From the NCBI GenBank assembly GCA_017849575.1, contig JAFIGV010000031.1, positions 1 through 47,934 on the forward strand: a stretch of 47,934 nt of DNA, given 5' to 3'. The notes beneath the pieces are model-generated. The model did not search any database. It was not told the origin of the DNA and saw nothing but the letters and a program-made list of their open reading frames with translations. Source of the DNA: Flavipsychrobacter sp. (GTDB lineage: Bacteria > Bacteroidota > Bacteroidia > Chitinophagales > Chitinophagaceae). How positions within the stretch are numbered: the stretch's first letter is position 1; each line of letters begins with the position of its first letter. Positions 24,601-34,027 of this stretch are shown one piece after another. Position numbers and translations under genes: made by a program.

Positions 24601-25605
24601 ATGAAGAAAGCTGTTCTCACAGGCTTGCAATATGTCGTTTTTTTTGGTCTGGGTGCGCTTCTTATCTGGTGGCAATACAACCAACTTACCCCTGCCGACC
24701 GAAATGATATCGTTGGTTCGTTCGAAAAAGTAAAAGACAGAATATGGCTGATTATACCCGTGTTGGTGATTGGCTTTCTATCTCATTTCTTCCGTGCGCT
24801 TCGCTGGAAATTATTGCTGGCTCCGTTAAAACTGAGACCGACTCATACGAACATCACTCTTGCCGTGCTCATAGGATACCTTGTGAACCTGCTGGTGCCC
24901 CGCATGGGCGAAGTGGCGCGATGCACCGTGCTGGCCAAGTACGAACACGAACCTGTGGACAAGATCGTAGGTACTATCGTAGCCGAACGGTCTTTTGATA
25001 TGGTATGCCTGATACTCGTCACCATCCTTGCCTTTGTATTGCAGATAGATGTTGCCAGAGAATATGTGGGAGAGCAGCTTGGAAAATTTTCGCCCGGCGC
25101 GGGAGCAATAGCACTAACCGTTGGCGGACTCGTGCTTTTTGTCGTGCTGCTGATTGTGATCTTCCGCAAAACCCGAAAAACCAAATTTGGTCATTTTCTG
25201 AGCAACATCGGTTACGGCATCCTCTCTATCAAATTCATGCACCGCAAGGGCTTGTTTTTGTTCTATACCTTTCTTATCTGGTTTTGTTATTTGTCATTGG
25301 TCTATATCGGGTTTCTGGCCGTTGATGCTACGGCGCACCTGGGTTGGCTTCCGGCCTTGTCGGTATTGGTATTTGGCAGCCTCGGCATGATTGTTACACC
25401 CGGAGGAATCGGCGCCTATCCGCCGGCTGTGCAATTGGTACTGGTTCGTCTCTATAGCATAAAAAGCTCTTATGCCTTGGCGTTTGGATGGGTGAGCTGG
25501 ATGGCGCAGACGGCTATCATACTCGTGCTCGGATTATTATCGCTTCTTTTACTACCCATATACAATGTAAAACCGCATGGACAAAACACAGTGGATCACA
25601 AATAA
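24601..25605 (+). CDS. YbhN/LPG-synthase-type flippase-domain membrane protein
   Basis: A 334-residue integral membrane protein of the UPF0104 family with about seven to eight helices, beginning with LQYVVFFGLGALLIWW and including the family segment LVNLLVPRMGEVARC (about 94-108) and TPGGIGAYPPAVQ (about 265-277). It corresponds to the membrane half of the lysylphosphatidylglycerol synthase fold, without the catalytic aminoacyl-transferase domain. Proposed roles include lipid or glycolipid flipping; not proven. Its last 29 bases overlap rfaE2. Confidence 0.88.
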   Translation: MKKAVLTGLQYVVFFGLGALLIWWQYNQLTPADRNDIVGSFEKVKDRIWLIIPVLVIGFLSHFFRALRWKLLLAPLKLRPTHTNITLAVLIGYLVNLLVPRMGEVARCTVLAKYEHEPVDKIVGTIVAERSFDMVCLILVTILAFVLQIDVAREYVGEQLGKFSPGAGAIALTVGGLVLFVVLLIVIFRKTRKTKFGHFLSNIGYGILSIKFMHRKGLFLFYTFLIWFCYLSLVYIGFLAVDATAHLGWLPALSVLVFGSLGMIVTPGGIGAYPPAVQLVLVRLYSIKSSYALAFGWVSWMAQTAIILVLGLLSLLLLPIYNVKPHGQNTVDHK

Positions 25606-26068
25606 GATCGCAGACCGGGCCGTACTCACCCATCGGGTAAACGGATGGCGCGCGTTAGGCAAAAAAATAGTATTCACCAATGGAGTATTCGACATTCTGC
25701 ATCATGGTCATCTTGACTATCTGGCAAAGGCGGCCAGCCACGGCAATATTCTGGTAGTAGGTGTGAACAGCGATGCCTCAGTAAAAAGACTGAAAGGAGA
25801 CGAGCGACCACTCAATCATGAGCAGGACCGCGCCTTTCAATTGGCCTCGCTGATGTTTGTAGATGCCGTATGCATTTTTGAAGAAGATACACCTATGGAG
25901 CTCATCACCAACGTGCAGCCGGATATATTAGCTAAAGGCGGCGACTACACCCCCGAAACTATAGTGGGCGCTGACCTTGTAACCCGCAGAGGCGGCAGAG
26001 TGGAAGTAATACCCTTCGTGGACGGATATTCCACCACTTCACTCATTGAGCGGATTAAGAAATTGTAA
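25577..26068 (+). CDS. rfaE2: D-glycero-beta-D-manno-heptose 1-phosphate adenylyltransferase
   Basis: A 163-residue stand-alone version of the C-terminal domain of HldE/RfaE. It transfers AMP to heptose-1-phosphate to give ADP-heptose for lipopolysaccharide core or surface glycans. The nucleotidyltransferase signature FTNGVFDILHHGH (33-45) with HHGH at 42-45 is intact, as are GVNSDASVKRLKGDERP and the C-terminal GYSTTSLIERI. No heptokinase domain is fused; rfaE1 must lie elsewhere. It overlaps the preceding gene by 29 bases, so the two are likely cotranscribed. Confidence 0.94.
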   Translation: MDKTQWITNKIADRAVLTHRVNGWRALGKKIVFTNGVFDILHHGHLDYLAKAASHGNILVVGVNSDASVKRLKGDERPLNHEQDRAFQLASLMFVDAVCIFEEDTPMELITNVQPDILAKGGDYTPETIVGADLVTRRGGRVEVIPFVDGYSTTSLIERIKKL

Positions 26069-26117
26069 AGTTTTGTGCCACAGTTTTTTGAGACTATTAC
26101 ACCTGGCACCCCGCCGC

Positions 26118-26125
26118 TATTTTTG
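26118..26125 (+). promoter_or_regulatory. -7 box of ppk1 (TATTTTTG)
   Basis: Matches TAnnTTTG, 23 bases before the GTG start of ppk1. No TTTG at the expected -33 distance. Confidence 0.4.
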
Positions 26126-26148
26126 TAGGCGGCCAAAAACATGATAAA

Positions 26149-28224
26149 GTGAAGTCAAATAAACAGACTATAGTGCGCGATCTTAGCTGGCTGGCCTTCA
26201 ACGCCCGGGTGCTGCAGGAAGCTAAAGATCCGTCCAATCATACGTACGACAGACTTCGTTTTCTGGGTATTTTCTCCAACAATCAGGATGAGTTTTTCCG
26301 GGTAAGGGTAGCGACCTTGAACAAAATGGTGCGCCTCGGGAAAACCGCAAGGGTGCACCTGGAAGACAACCCCGATAAAATTCTGCAACAAATTCAGCAA
26401 ACCGTCATTGCGCAGCAAAATGAATTTGACCGTATCTATGCCGAGATCATCAGAGAACTGCAGAAAAAGCATATCTACATCAAAAATGAACGGCAACTCA
26501 CCAAAACGCAGCGGGCCTTTATCTCAAATTATTTCGACGAAAAAGTAAGGACGCAGATCATACCGCTGATGATCGAAAGCATACCCCAGGCGCCTTTGCT
26601 ACGGGATAAATCCATCTACCTGGCCTGTGTGCTCGGAAACACGAACAATCCCATGCTTCAGCGCTATGCCCTTATCGAAATTCCGAGCAAAGTGCTCCCA
26701 CGCTTTATCATCCTGCCCTCCGACGACGAAACAAAAAATATCATTCTGCTGGAAGATATCATCCGCTTCAACCTGCCCCATCTCTTTGCGCCCTTTGGTT
26801 TCAACCGCTTTTTGGGCTATATCATTAAGGTGACCCGTGATGCAGAACTGGAGCTGGACAACGATGTAAACACTAACCTGATTGGAGAACTTGAAAAAAG
26901 CCTGAAGAACAGAAAAAAAGGGCGAGCCACACGTTTTGTATTCGACAGAAACATTGATGCGGGGCTACTCGACTACCTTATAAAACGCCTCGGCATGACC
27001 AAGAAGGACAATGTGATACCAGGCGGCCGTATCCATAACTTCAAAGACTTCATGAACTTTCCGGCGGCGGTTTTCGCCGACCTGCAACCGCGCTCCAGAC
27101 CCTTCGTGCATCCGCTGCTCAAACAGCCCGTTCGCATTATGGAGGTTATGGACCGGCGCGATGTGATGCTCAACTTCCCTTATCATTCCTTCGACTCTGT
27201 CATTGACCTGCTGCGGGAAGCCGCCATTGACCCTTTTGTTCAAAGCATCAAGATCACATGCTATCGCCTTGCTAAAGATTCGAAGGTGATCAATGCGCTC
27301 ATCAATGCCGTGCGCAACGGAAAACAGGTAACGGCGATGCTGGAACTCCGTGCCCGTTTTGATGAAGAGGCAAATCTTATCTGGAAAGAAAGGCTGGAAG
27401 AAGAAGGTGTAAAAGTATTGCTGGGCATGCCGGACATGAAGGTGCATGCAAAGCTGTGTGTCATCAAAAAGCGCGAATTCAACAAAACAAAACAATACGG
27501 TTTTGTCTCCACCGGAAACTTCAATGAAAATACTGCGGAGTACTACGGAGACCACTGCCTGCTTACCACCAACCGCAACATACTTGCAGATATCAATCGC
27601 ATTTTTGCCTTCCTGGAGACGCCCACACCCAAAATGGAAAGCCTGCGGGCGGTAAAGACGCTGCCAGTGGCACCTTACAATATGCGCCGCTTCTTTATGA
27701 ACGAGATTAGTAAGGAGATCAGGGCCGCCCGAAAGAAAAACCCGGCTTCCATACTCATCAAGCTCAACAGCCTGGTTGACGAAACCCTGATCCTGAAGCT
27801 CTACGATGCTGCCAGGGCGGGCGTAGATGTGAAGCTGGTGATACGTGGCATCTGCTGTGCCTATACCGAAATGAAGTCGTTGCGCCGACATCTTAGCGCC
27901 ATCAGCATCATCGACGAGTATCTGGAGCATGCAAGAGTGTTCGTTTTCGATAATGGAAAAAAACCCAATGTCTATATTTCCTCGGGCGACTGGATGGTAC
28001 GCAATCTTGATCACCGCATAGAAGCGGCCTGCCCTATTTACGACAAAGAGATACAGCAGGAACTGATTGACATCCTGAACATACAACTGGCAGAAAACGT
28101 GAAAGGCCGTATCTTGGATAATGAACAGAACAACCACTACGTGCACAAAACAGACGGCGTAGAGGAAGTGCGTTCTCAGATAAAAATCTATCAATACCTG
28201 AAAAATAAAAGTTATCGAGTTTGA
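26149..28224 (+). CDS. ppk1: Polyphosphate kinase 1
   Basis: Reversibly polymerises the gamma-phosphate of ATP into polyphosphate. The 691-residue protein has the four expected domains: N (about 1-105, SWLAFNARVLQEA), head, C1 and C2. H433 in VHAKLCVI corresponds to the autophosphorylated histidine of the E. coli enzyme (H435); H622 in NLDHRIEAACPI is the second conserved one. The arginine-rich RARFDEEANLIW is also present. The start is GTG. The stop overlaps the TTG start of the exopolyphosphatase gene by four bases (TTGA), coupling synthesis and breakdown. Confidence 0.97.
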   Translation: MKSNKQTIVRDLSWLAFNARVLQEAKDPSNHTYDRLRFLGIFSNNQDEFFRVRVATLNKMVRLGKTARVHLEDNPDKILQQIQQTVIAQQNEFDRIYAEIIRELQKKHIYIKNERQLTKTQRAFISNYFDEKVRTQIIPLMIESIPQAPLLRDKSIYLACVLGNTNNPMLQRYALIEIPSKVLPRFIILPSDDETKNIILLEDIIRFNLPHLFAPFGFNRFLGYIIKVTRDAELELDNDVNTNLIGELEKSLKNRKKGRATRFVFDRNIDAGLLDYLIKRLGMTKKDNVIPGGRIHNFKDFMNFPAAVFADLQPRSRPFVHPLLKQPVRIMEVMDRRDVMLNFPYHSFDSVIDLLREAAIDPFVQSIKITCYRLAKDSKVINALINAVRNGKQVTAMLELRARFDEEANLIWKERLEEEGVKVLLGMPDMKVHAKLCVIKKREFNKTKQYGFVSTGNFNENTAEYYGDHCLLTTNRNILADINRIFAFLETPTPKMESLRAVKTLPVAPYNMRRFFMNEISKEIRAARKKNPASILIKLNSLVDETLILKLYDAARAGVDVKLVIRGICCAYTEMKSLRRHLSAISIIDEYLEHARVFVFDNGKKPNVYISSGDWMVRNLDHRIEAACPIYDKEIQQELIDILNIQLAENVKGRILDNEQNNHYVHKTDGVEEVRSQIKIYQYLKNKSYRV

Positions 28225-29105
28225 TACTTGCAGCCATCGATATAGGATCCAATGCGGCACGACTGCTTATTTCCGAGGCGTCGATCTATAAGGAAGGAGC
28301 CGTGGACTTTACCAAACAAAATCTGGTACGGGTGCCGCTACGGCTTGGTATTGACGTATTTGACAAAGGCTTCATCAGCCCCGAACGCAAACAGAAACTT
28401 ATAGAAACCATGAAGGCTTACAAGCTGCTCATGGATATCTATAAAGTAGAAGCGATGAAAGCCTGTGCCACCTCGGCCATGCGTGATGCCGCCAATGGCA
28501 AAGAAATAATCGAGGAGGTAGAGAAAGAAACGGGCATCCGGATCAATATCATCAGCGGACAGGAAGAAGCGAATATCATTTACGAAACACATATTGCCGA
28601 AAACCTCGCTTTCAATAAGTCTTATCTATATATAGATGTCGGCGGGGGCAGTACAGAACTGACGCTATTTTCAAAAAACAAAATCGTCTTTAAAGAATCC
28701 TTTAACATTGGCACCATCAGGCTGCTGCACGATAAAGTGCCCGACGAAGCCTGGGAGCAGATGAAATTGTTCGTGAAGCAAAACATAAAAGACTATGCAC
28801 CCGTAGAGGCCATTGGTAGCGGAGGTAACATCAACAAGATATTTTCCATTTCCAAACGCAAAGAAGGCAAACCGCTGCCGCTTGATTTGCTGCGTGATTA
28901 TTATAAAGAAATGAGTTACGCTACGATGGAGGAGCGGAAACATCTTTATGGTTTTCGAGACGACCGTGCCGATGTGATTGTGCCTGCCCTGCAAATATTT
29001 ATATCCCTGATGCGCTGGGCCAATGCCGACGAAATCTATGTACCCAAAATAGGTCTGGCAGATGGTATCGTTAAAATGCTTTATCGCGAACGGATCGACG
29101 CATAA
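28221..29105 (+). CDS. ppx: Exopolyphosphatase / GppA family phosphatase
   Basis: A 294-residue actin-fold (ASKHA) enzyme of the Ppx/GppA family that removes terminal phosphates from polyphosphate or converts pppGpp to ppGpp. The phosphate-binding motifs are AAIDIGSNAARLLI at the start and IDVGGGSTEL near 140; the conserved glutamate of SGQEEAN is present, as is GSGGNINKI. It is the short form with only the first two domains and no HD domain. The TTG start overlaps the ppk1 stop. Exopolyphosphatase is favoured over GppA by the pairing. Confidence 0.92.
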   Translation: MILAAIDIGSNAARLLISEASIYKEGAVDFTKQNLVRVPLRLGIDVFDKGFISPERKQKLIETMKAYKLLMDIYKVEAMKACATSAMRDAANGKEIIEEVEKETGIRINIISGQEEANIIYETHIAENLAFNKSYLYIDVGGGSTELTLFSKNKIVFKESFNIGTIRLLHDKVPDEAWEQMKLFVKQNIKDYAPVEAIGSGGNINKIFSISKRKEGKPLPLDLLRDYYKEMSYATMEERKHLYGFRDDRADVIVPALQIFISLMRWANADEIYVPKIGLADGIVKMLYRERIDA

Positions 29106-29132
29106 AAAAAGGGCGGCTTGTGGCCTACCCTT
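29104..29132 (-). terminator. Intrinsic terminator of the second T9SS cargo gene
   Basis: Minus strand AAGGG(TA)GGC-CACAA-GCC(G)CCCTT followed by seven T, 26 bases past the stop of the minus-strand cargo gene; the same hairpin, without a T-tract, lies just after ppx on the other strand. Confidence 0.75.
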
Positions 29133-29157
29133 CAAAAAAGTATATCTGCAGAACTTA

Positions 29158-30108
29158 TTAATGCAGTACTTCAAGCTTTTTTTGCTGCACGGTGTTTCCT
29201 GCTTTGTCGAGCACCAGATAGGTATAAATGCCGTTTGCTAAGGTGGAAATATCTGCCGTGGTGCTGCCTGTAAAATTCTTTTGAGCCACCAGGCGACCGT
29301 CAATCGTATAGACCTTCCAGGTGTAGGCTTGGGCAGCCTGCCCATTCAGCAAGACCGTGTTTTGTGCCGGGTTGGGATACACGGCCACAGGGTCTTGTGC
29401 CGCAACATCGTTGATGCCAACCGTTGCCATATTGATGTCATCTACAAACAAAGTGCTCCCGGCCGTACCGCTGCTGGTAGAACCACTTACGAAGAGAATA
29501 AGCATTTTGGTGGGTGTCACGGAACCGTTTATATAATTCACGGGCACACTGATGGATGCATAATTAGTCATGTTGGCGGTAATCCGGAGGCTACCGCTGC
29601 CAATCACAGAGTCGGTATTTTGCGTACTGGCATCGTTGAGAATGGCCTGCACCTGTATAGAAGCCGTATCGTTGCCGGCGGGCTGATATTTCACCCACGC
29701 ATTAAGCCAGCCCATTCTTTGGTTGACCGGCGTACCCCCGATATATCCTATTGAGGAAGCAGGATCGTTAAAGTCCAGGTTATTAATATCAATAGTAGGA
29801 TTGGCATTGGCCAGCACTCCGGGAAGTACACCCAGCGTACCCATGCTTTTGCTAACAAGACGTGCAGCCGCAGCGCCGGAGTGAACATCATTCGTCTCAA
29901 ACAACAGTGAGTCGGGCGTAAAAAAGGGGAATTGGGAATAGGTGTAAAAAACTACGGAGTCTATACCAAACCAGCCGTTGGGAGCATGCAGGCTGCTGGC
30001 GCTGCCCGAAGAATACACCCGCCATGAATCGAGGCCGCCCTGAATGTTTTGGGCAGATGCGATGGTGGCTGAGCAGGACAATAAAGCAATTGTAAAGAGT
30101 TTTTTCAT
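29158..30108 (-). CDS. T9SS type A sorting-domain protein
   Basis: A 316-residue exported protein: signal peptide (MKKLFTIALLSCS, cleavage after ASAQ), a central beta-sandwich region with WRVYSSGSASSLHAPNGW, RLVSKSMG and LFVDDINMA, the layout of carbohydrate-binding-module-like jelly rolls in Bacteroidota, and a C-terminal sorting domain starting VAVYPNPAQNTV and ending KKLEVLH. It should be exported by the type IX system. No catalytic motif is seen. Single gene with its own terminator, convergent with ppx. Confidence 0.88.
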   Translation of the reverse strand: MKKLFTIALLSCSATIASAQNIQGGLDSWRVYSSGSASSLHAPNGWFGIDSVVFYTYSQFPFFTPDSLLFETNDVHSGAAAARLVSKSMGTLGVLPGVLANANPTIDINNLDFNDPASSIGYIGGTPVNQRMGWLNAWVKYQPAGNDTASIQVQAILNDASTQNTDSVIGSGSLRITANMTNYASISVPVNYINGSVTPTKMLILFVSGSTSSGTAGSTLFVDDINMATVGINDVAAQDPVAVYPNPAQNTVLLNGQAAQAYTWKVYTIDGRLVAQKNFTGSTTADISTLANGIYTYLVLDKAGNTVQQKKLEVLH

Positions 30109-30486
30109 ACAGGATCGTAATTATTCAGCTAAAATAAAGGTTTCCCCTGCAACATGGAGCGGCTTTCCGGGATATTTCCTGAGACCGGGTCAACGATCTT
30201 AAACCTGCGTCCGTAGGAAAAGAGAGAATTCTGCTTTACTGCTGCTACCCTATAGCACAGAGAAAATGACTGTCCGCAGCCAATCTTCGATATTTTGGCA
30301 CCTGCTGCCGAATAGTAAAGTGAAATTTTTTCACGCGGTGGTGAAATTTTGACTGCCTAATTTTCTGCATTATGCAGGTATTTGATGGGTTTCTGTAAAA
30401 ATGACCGACCTTCGGCGCCCGGCACAAAAACTGATACCGGGAAGATCGAAAATCATCTTTCAAAAATCTAAAAATAAGAATAGACT
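30109..30486. other. Long intergenic region upstream of groES
   Basis: 378 bases with no plausible gene (a 72-codon minus frame looks random). It holds, toward groES, a GTGAAATTTT direct repeat, the inverted repeat GTGAAATTTTTTCAC and the palindrome CTGCATTATGCAG, described separately. No CIRCE element and no good TTTG/TAnnTTTG pair is visible. Confidence 0.6.
30320..30377. promoter_or_regulatory. Palindrome cluster upstream of groESL
   Basis: GTGAAA-TTT-TTTCAC (30320-30334), a second GTGAAATTTT starting 21 bp after the first (30341-30350), and the 13-bp perfect palindrome CTGCAT-T-ATGCAG (30365-30377). They lie 110-167 bp upstream of groES and are candidate operators for heat-shock control; no regulator can be named. 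Confidence 0.45.
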
Positions 30487-30768
30487 ATGGCAAACAACGT
30501 AAGCATTACTCCGCTCCATGACAGGGTAATTGTAAAACCCGCTGCTGCTGAGGAAAAGACTGCCGGCGGCATCATTATCCCCGACACAGCCAAAGAAAAA
30601 CCACAACGCGGCACCGTAGTAGCGGCAGGCCCCGGCAAGAAAGATGAACCCGTAACGGTGAAGGCCGGTGATACCGTTCTCTATGGCAAGTATGCAGGCA
30701 CCGAGATCAGCCTCGAAGGTCAGGACTACCTCATAATGCGCGAAAGCGATATCCTGGCAATCGTATAA
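30487..30768 (+). CDS. groES: Co-chaperonin GroES
   Basis: A 93-residue lid protein of the GroEL chamber. The start [14 protein letters not shown], the mobile loop [17 protein letters not shown] (about 19-35) that docks on GroEL, the [11 protein letters not shown] strand and the C-terminal [13 protein letters not shown] are typical. It sits 101 bases upstream of groEL on the same strand, surely one operon. Confidence 0.98.
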   Translation: MANNVSITPLHDRVIVKPAAAEEKTAGGIIIPDTAKEKPQRGTVVAAGPGKKDEPVTVKAGDTVLYGKYAGTEISLEGQDYLIMRESDILAIV

Positions 30769-30776
30769 GCAATTGA

Positions 30777-32504
<1,728 letters not shown>

Positions 32505-32551
32505 TAAAAATAGTGTAGAGATAAAAGACAGGATTTAGTTCGAAAGCTTAC

Positions 32552-32587
32552 AAATGGCCGCACCCTGAGTGCGGCCATTTCTTTTTT
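32552..32587 (+). terminator. Intrinsic terminator of groESL
   Basis: A perfect 12-pair stem AAATGGCCGCAC/GTGCGGCCATTT with loop CCTGA, followed by C and six T. Confidence 0.95.
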
Positions 32588-32615
32588 GCAGAAACTCCCG
32601 TTGCGTAAAACGGTC

Positions 32616-32646
32616 TTTGTCATTACAACTAATTGATACATATTTG
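32616..32646 (+). promoter_or_regulatory. Promoter of the NDRPGG-repeat lipoprotein
   Basis: TTTG (32616-32619), 19-bp spacer, CATATTTG (32639-32646), one base off the TAnnTTTG consensus; leader about 12-15 nt. Confidence 0.5.
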
Positions 32647-32664
32647 CATCGAAAATTCAGATCA

Positions 32665-33117
32665 ATGAAAAAGCAGTTTTTAATGTTTGCTGCAGGAGCC
32701 GCAGTATTATTTTTTGCTTCCTGCCAGGAGAATACAACAGATAACGGTCTCAACCAGGCCCAGATAGACTCTGCTGTAAATGCTCGGGTAGAAGAAATCC
32801 GTACAGAAATGCTGATGCAAAACGATTCCATCATCAACGCCGAAGCTCAGCGGAGGGCAGACTCTATGATGGCAGTAGCTGCAGGCAAACCCGTGCCGCC
32901 AGCACCGAAAAAAGTGGTGGTAAAACCAACGACAAAACCCCAACCTGCAACGGCTACGGTGAAAGAAGAACCTGCAAAAAGCACAACACCTACTGGTGTT
33001 AACGATCGCCCGGGCGGAACAGGTAACACTGCACCCAAAAATGTAAATGACAGGCCCGGAGGCAACTCATCTGCTGCTCCCAAGAACGTTAATGACAGGC
33101 CCGGGGGCAATAGATAG
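32665..33117 (+). CDS. Lipoprotein with C-terminal NDRPGG repeats
   Basis: A 150-residue lipoprotein: signal MKKQFLMFAAGAAVLF, lipobox cysteine in FASC (20). A charged helix with a heptad-like pattern follows (about 33-72, IDSAVNARVEEIRTEML, NAEAQRRADSMM), then a Pro/Lys/Thr-rich linker (80-110), then three copies of a unit of about 13 residues built on VNDRPGGN. The layout (membrane anchor, coiled helix, basic proline-rich spacer, repeats) suggests a surface or peptidoglycan-contacting tether; this is inference. I do not know a named family. Confidence 0.75.
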   Translation: MKKQFLMFAAGAAVLFFASCQENTTDNGLNQAQIDSAVNARVEEIRTEMLMQNDSIINAEAQRRADSMMAVAAGKPVPPAPKKVVVKPTTKPQPATATVKEEPAKSTTPTGVNDRPGGTGNTAPKNVNDRPGGNSSAAPKNVNDRPGGNR

Positions 33118-33159
33118 CTGCCGAACACCATTCGTTTATGTAAACTTCCGATCACATAC

Positions 33160-33199
33160 TACTACTTAAGCTGCCCTCATTAAGGCAGCTTAAGTAGTA
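33160..33199. repeat. Perfect 16-bp inverted repeat
   Basis: Arms TACTACTTAAGCTGCC and GGCAGCTTAAGTAGTA around an 8-base loop (CTCATTAA). No T-tract follows on either strand, so it is not a textbook terminator, though it could end transcription of the upstream lipoprotein gene or protect its 3' end. Confidence 0.85.
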
Positions 33200-33326
33200 C
33201 ACGAACTTACCCCGTCCGGTAGAAAAATTTTACAGAAACAAATGCCGTATGCTCTGTGGAGATGCACAAAAGTGTTACTGCAAATAGTGCCGCAGTCTGT
33301 ATAAGAAAATTGTAGCCTGGAAATAA

Positions 33327-33360
33327 AATCAGCCACCTCATGCAAATGAAGCGGCTGATT
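33327..33360 (-). terminator. Intrinsic terminator of the EGF-like lipoprotein gene
   Basis: Minus strand AATCAGCC ... GGCTGATT (8 pairs, 18-base partly paired loop) followed by TTATTT, about 70 bases after the stop codon. Confidence 0.6.
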
Positions 33361-33430
33361 CTTAAGATAAAGGCATTAAATTTCGTGAACGGGCATGCGC
33401 TTAAGCTCACTATATTGTCGGCCTACTTGC

Positions 33431-33910
33431 TTATTGCTTTGTAGCCTTGGAACTGCAATCTAAAGTACTTGCTGAATCCACTGCCCGATAGTTAAAGGTC
33501 ATCACATTACCAGCCTCGTCAATTGAACCTGAAATATTACTTAATGTCACTGCTCCGGTTGTAACTGTACCCGCTTTAGAGAAATTCTTACCATTAACTT
33601 GTACACCAGAAACAACAAAGGTAGGACCATATCCAGCGAGATTTGTGATAATGATCTCGTCTATATTCACTCCCGGCGCAATGGTCATGGTATAACCTGG
33701 TGTATAACATCCATCCTCGCCGATACCAGTTGTGAAGGTGGCGATAGAGCCATTGTTCAAAAAACGATTGCGGGAAACAGTCTTACAATCAGAACCTTCA
33801 TAGCCTGCAGCACATCCGCTATCGTCTTTCTTACAGGAGGTGTAGGTAACAGCAGTAAAGGCTCCAAGGGTTACCATCGTCGTAATCGCGATACTCTTTA
33901 ATAGTTTCAT
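33431..33910 (-). CDS. Small lipoprotein with EGF-like cysteine cluster
   Basis: A lipoprotein of 159 residues (161 from the ATG two codons earlier): signal MKLLKSIAITT, lipobox TSC, then KKDDSGCAAGYEGSDC, an EGF-like fragment frequent just after the lipid anchor in Bacteroidota lipoproteins. The rest is a single beta-rich domain (about 45-159) with two more cysteines (DGCYTPGY, LDCSSK). Surface exposed or periplasmic; function unknown. It has its own terminator. Confidence 0.75.
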   Translation of the reverse strand: MKLLKSIAITTMVTLGAFTAVTYTSCKKDDSGCAAGYEGSDCKTVSRNRFLNNGSIATFTTGIGEDGCYTPGYTMTIAPGVNIDEIIITNLAGYGPTFVVSGVQVNGKNFSKAGTVTTGAVTLSNISGSIDEAGNVMTFNYRAVDSASTLDCSSKATKQ

Positions 33911-34014
33911 AATCATTCAATTTTTTACGTTTCAAAATCGCGTCAAAGATATAGTCATAATTCCTTATTAACCAAGAGGTCCACAAAATATCTTTATCCG
34001 TTACAGCAGTCGGC

Positions 34015-34022
34015 TATCTTTG
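34015..34022 (+). promoter_or_regulatory. -7 box of the TPR gene (TATCTTTG)
   Basis: Perfect TAnnTTTG five bases before the ATG, with a TTTA 18 bases upstream as a possible -33; the mRNA should be leaderless. Confidence 0.5.
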
Positions 34023-34027
34023 TTGCA

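Larger units (their letters stand above)
33118..33430. other. Intergenic region with two hairpins
   Basis: 313 bases between two lipoprotein genes. It contains a long perfect hairpin (33160-33199) and the terminator of the minus-strand lipoprotein (33327-33360). A 67-codon minus-strand frame (33207-33410) shows no recognisable features and I do not call it. Confidence 0.6.

Noticed and set aside
26105-26120. TGGCACCCCGCCGC upstream of ppk1 as a sigma-54 promoter
   Set aside because: The GC is one base too close to the GG and the TTGC is absent; a TAnnTTTG box lies right after it.
26965-28260. Minus-strand open frame of 431 codons
   Set aside because: Antisense to ppk1; rich in His, Phe and Cys as expected for a reverse-frame shadow.
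30109-30486. CIRCE element upstream of groES
   Set aside because: No TTAGCACTC-N9-GAGTGCTAA or close variant found.
33207-33410. Minus-strand 67-codon frame
   Set aside because: Covers the lipoprotein terminator and reads as random composition.
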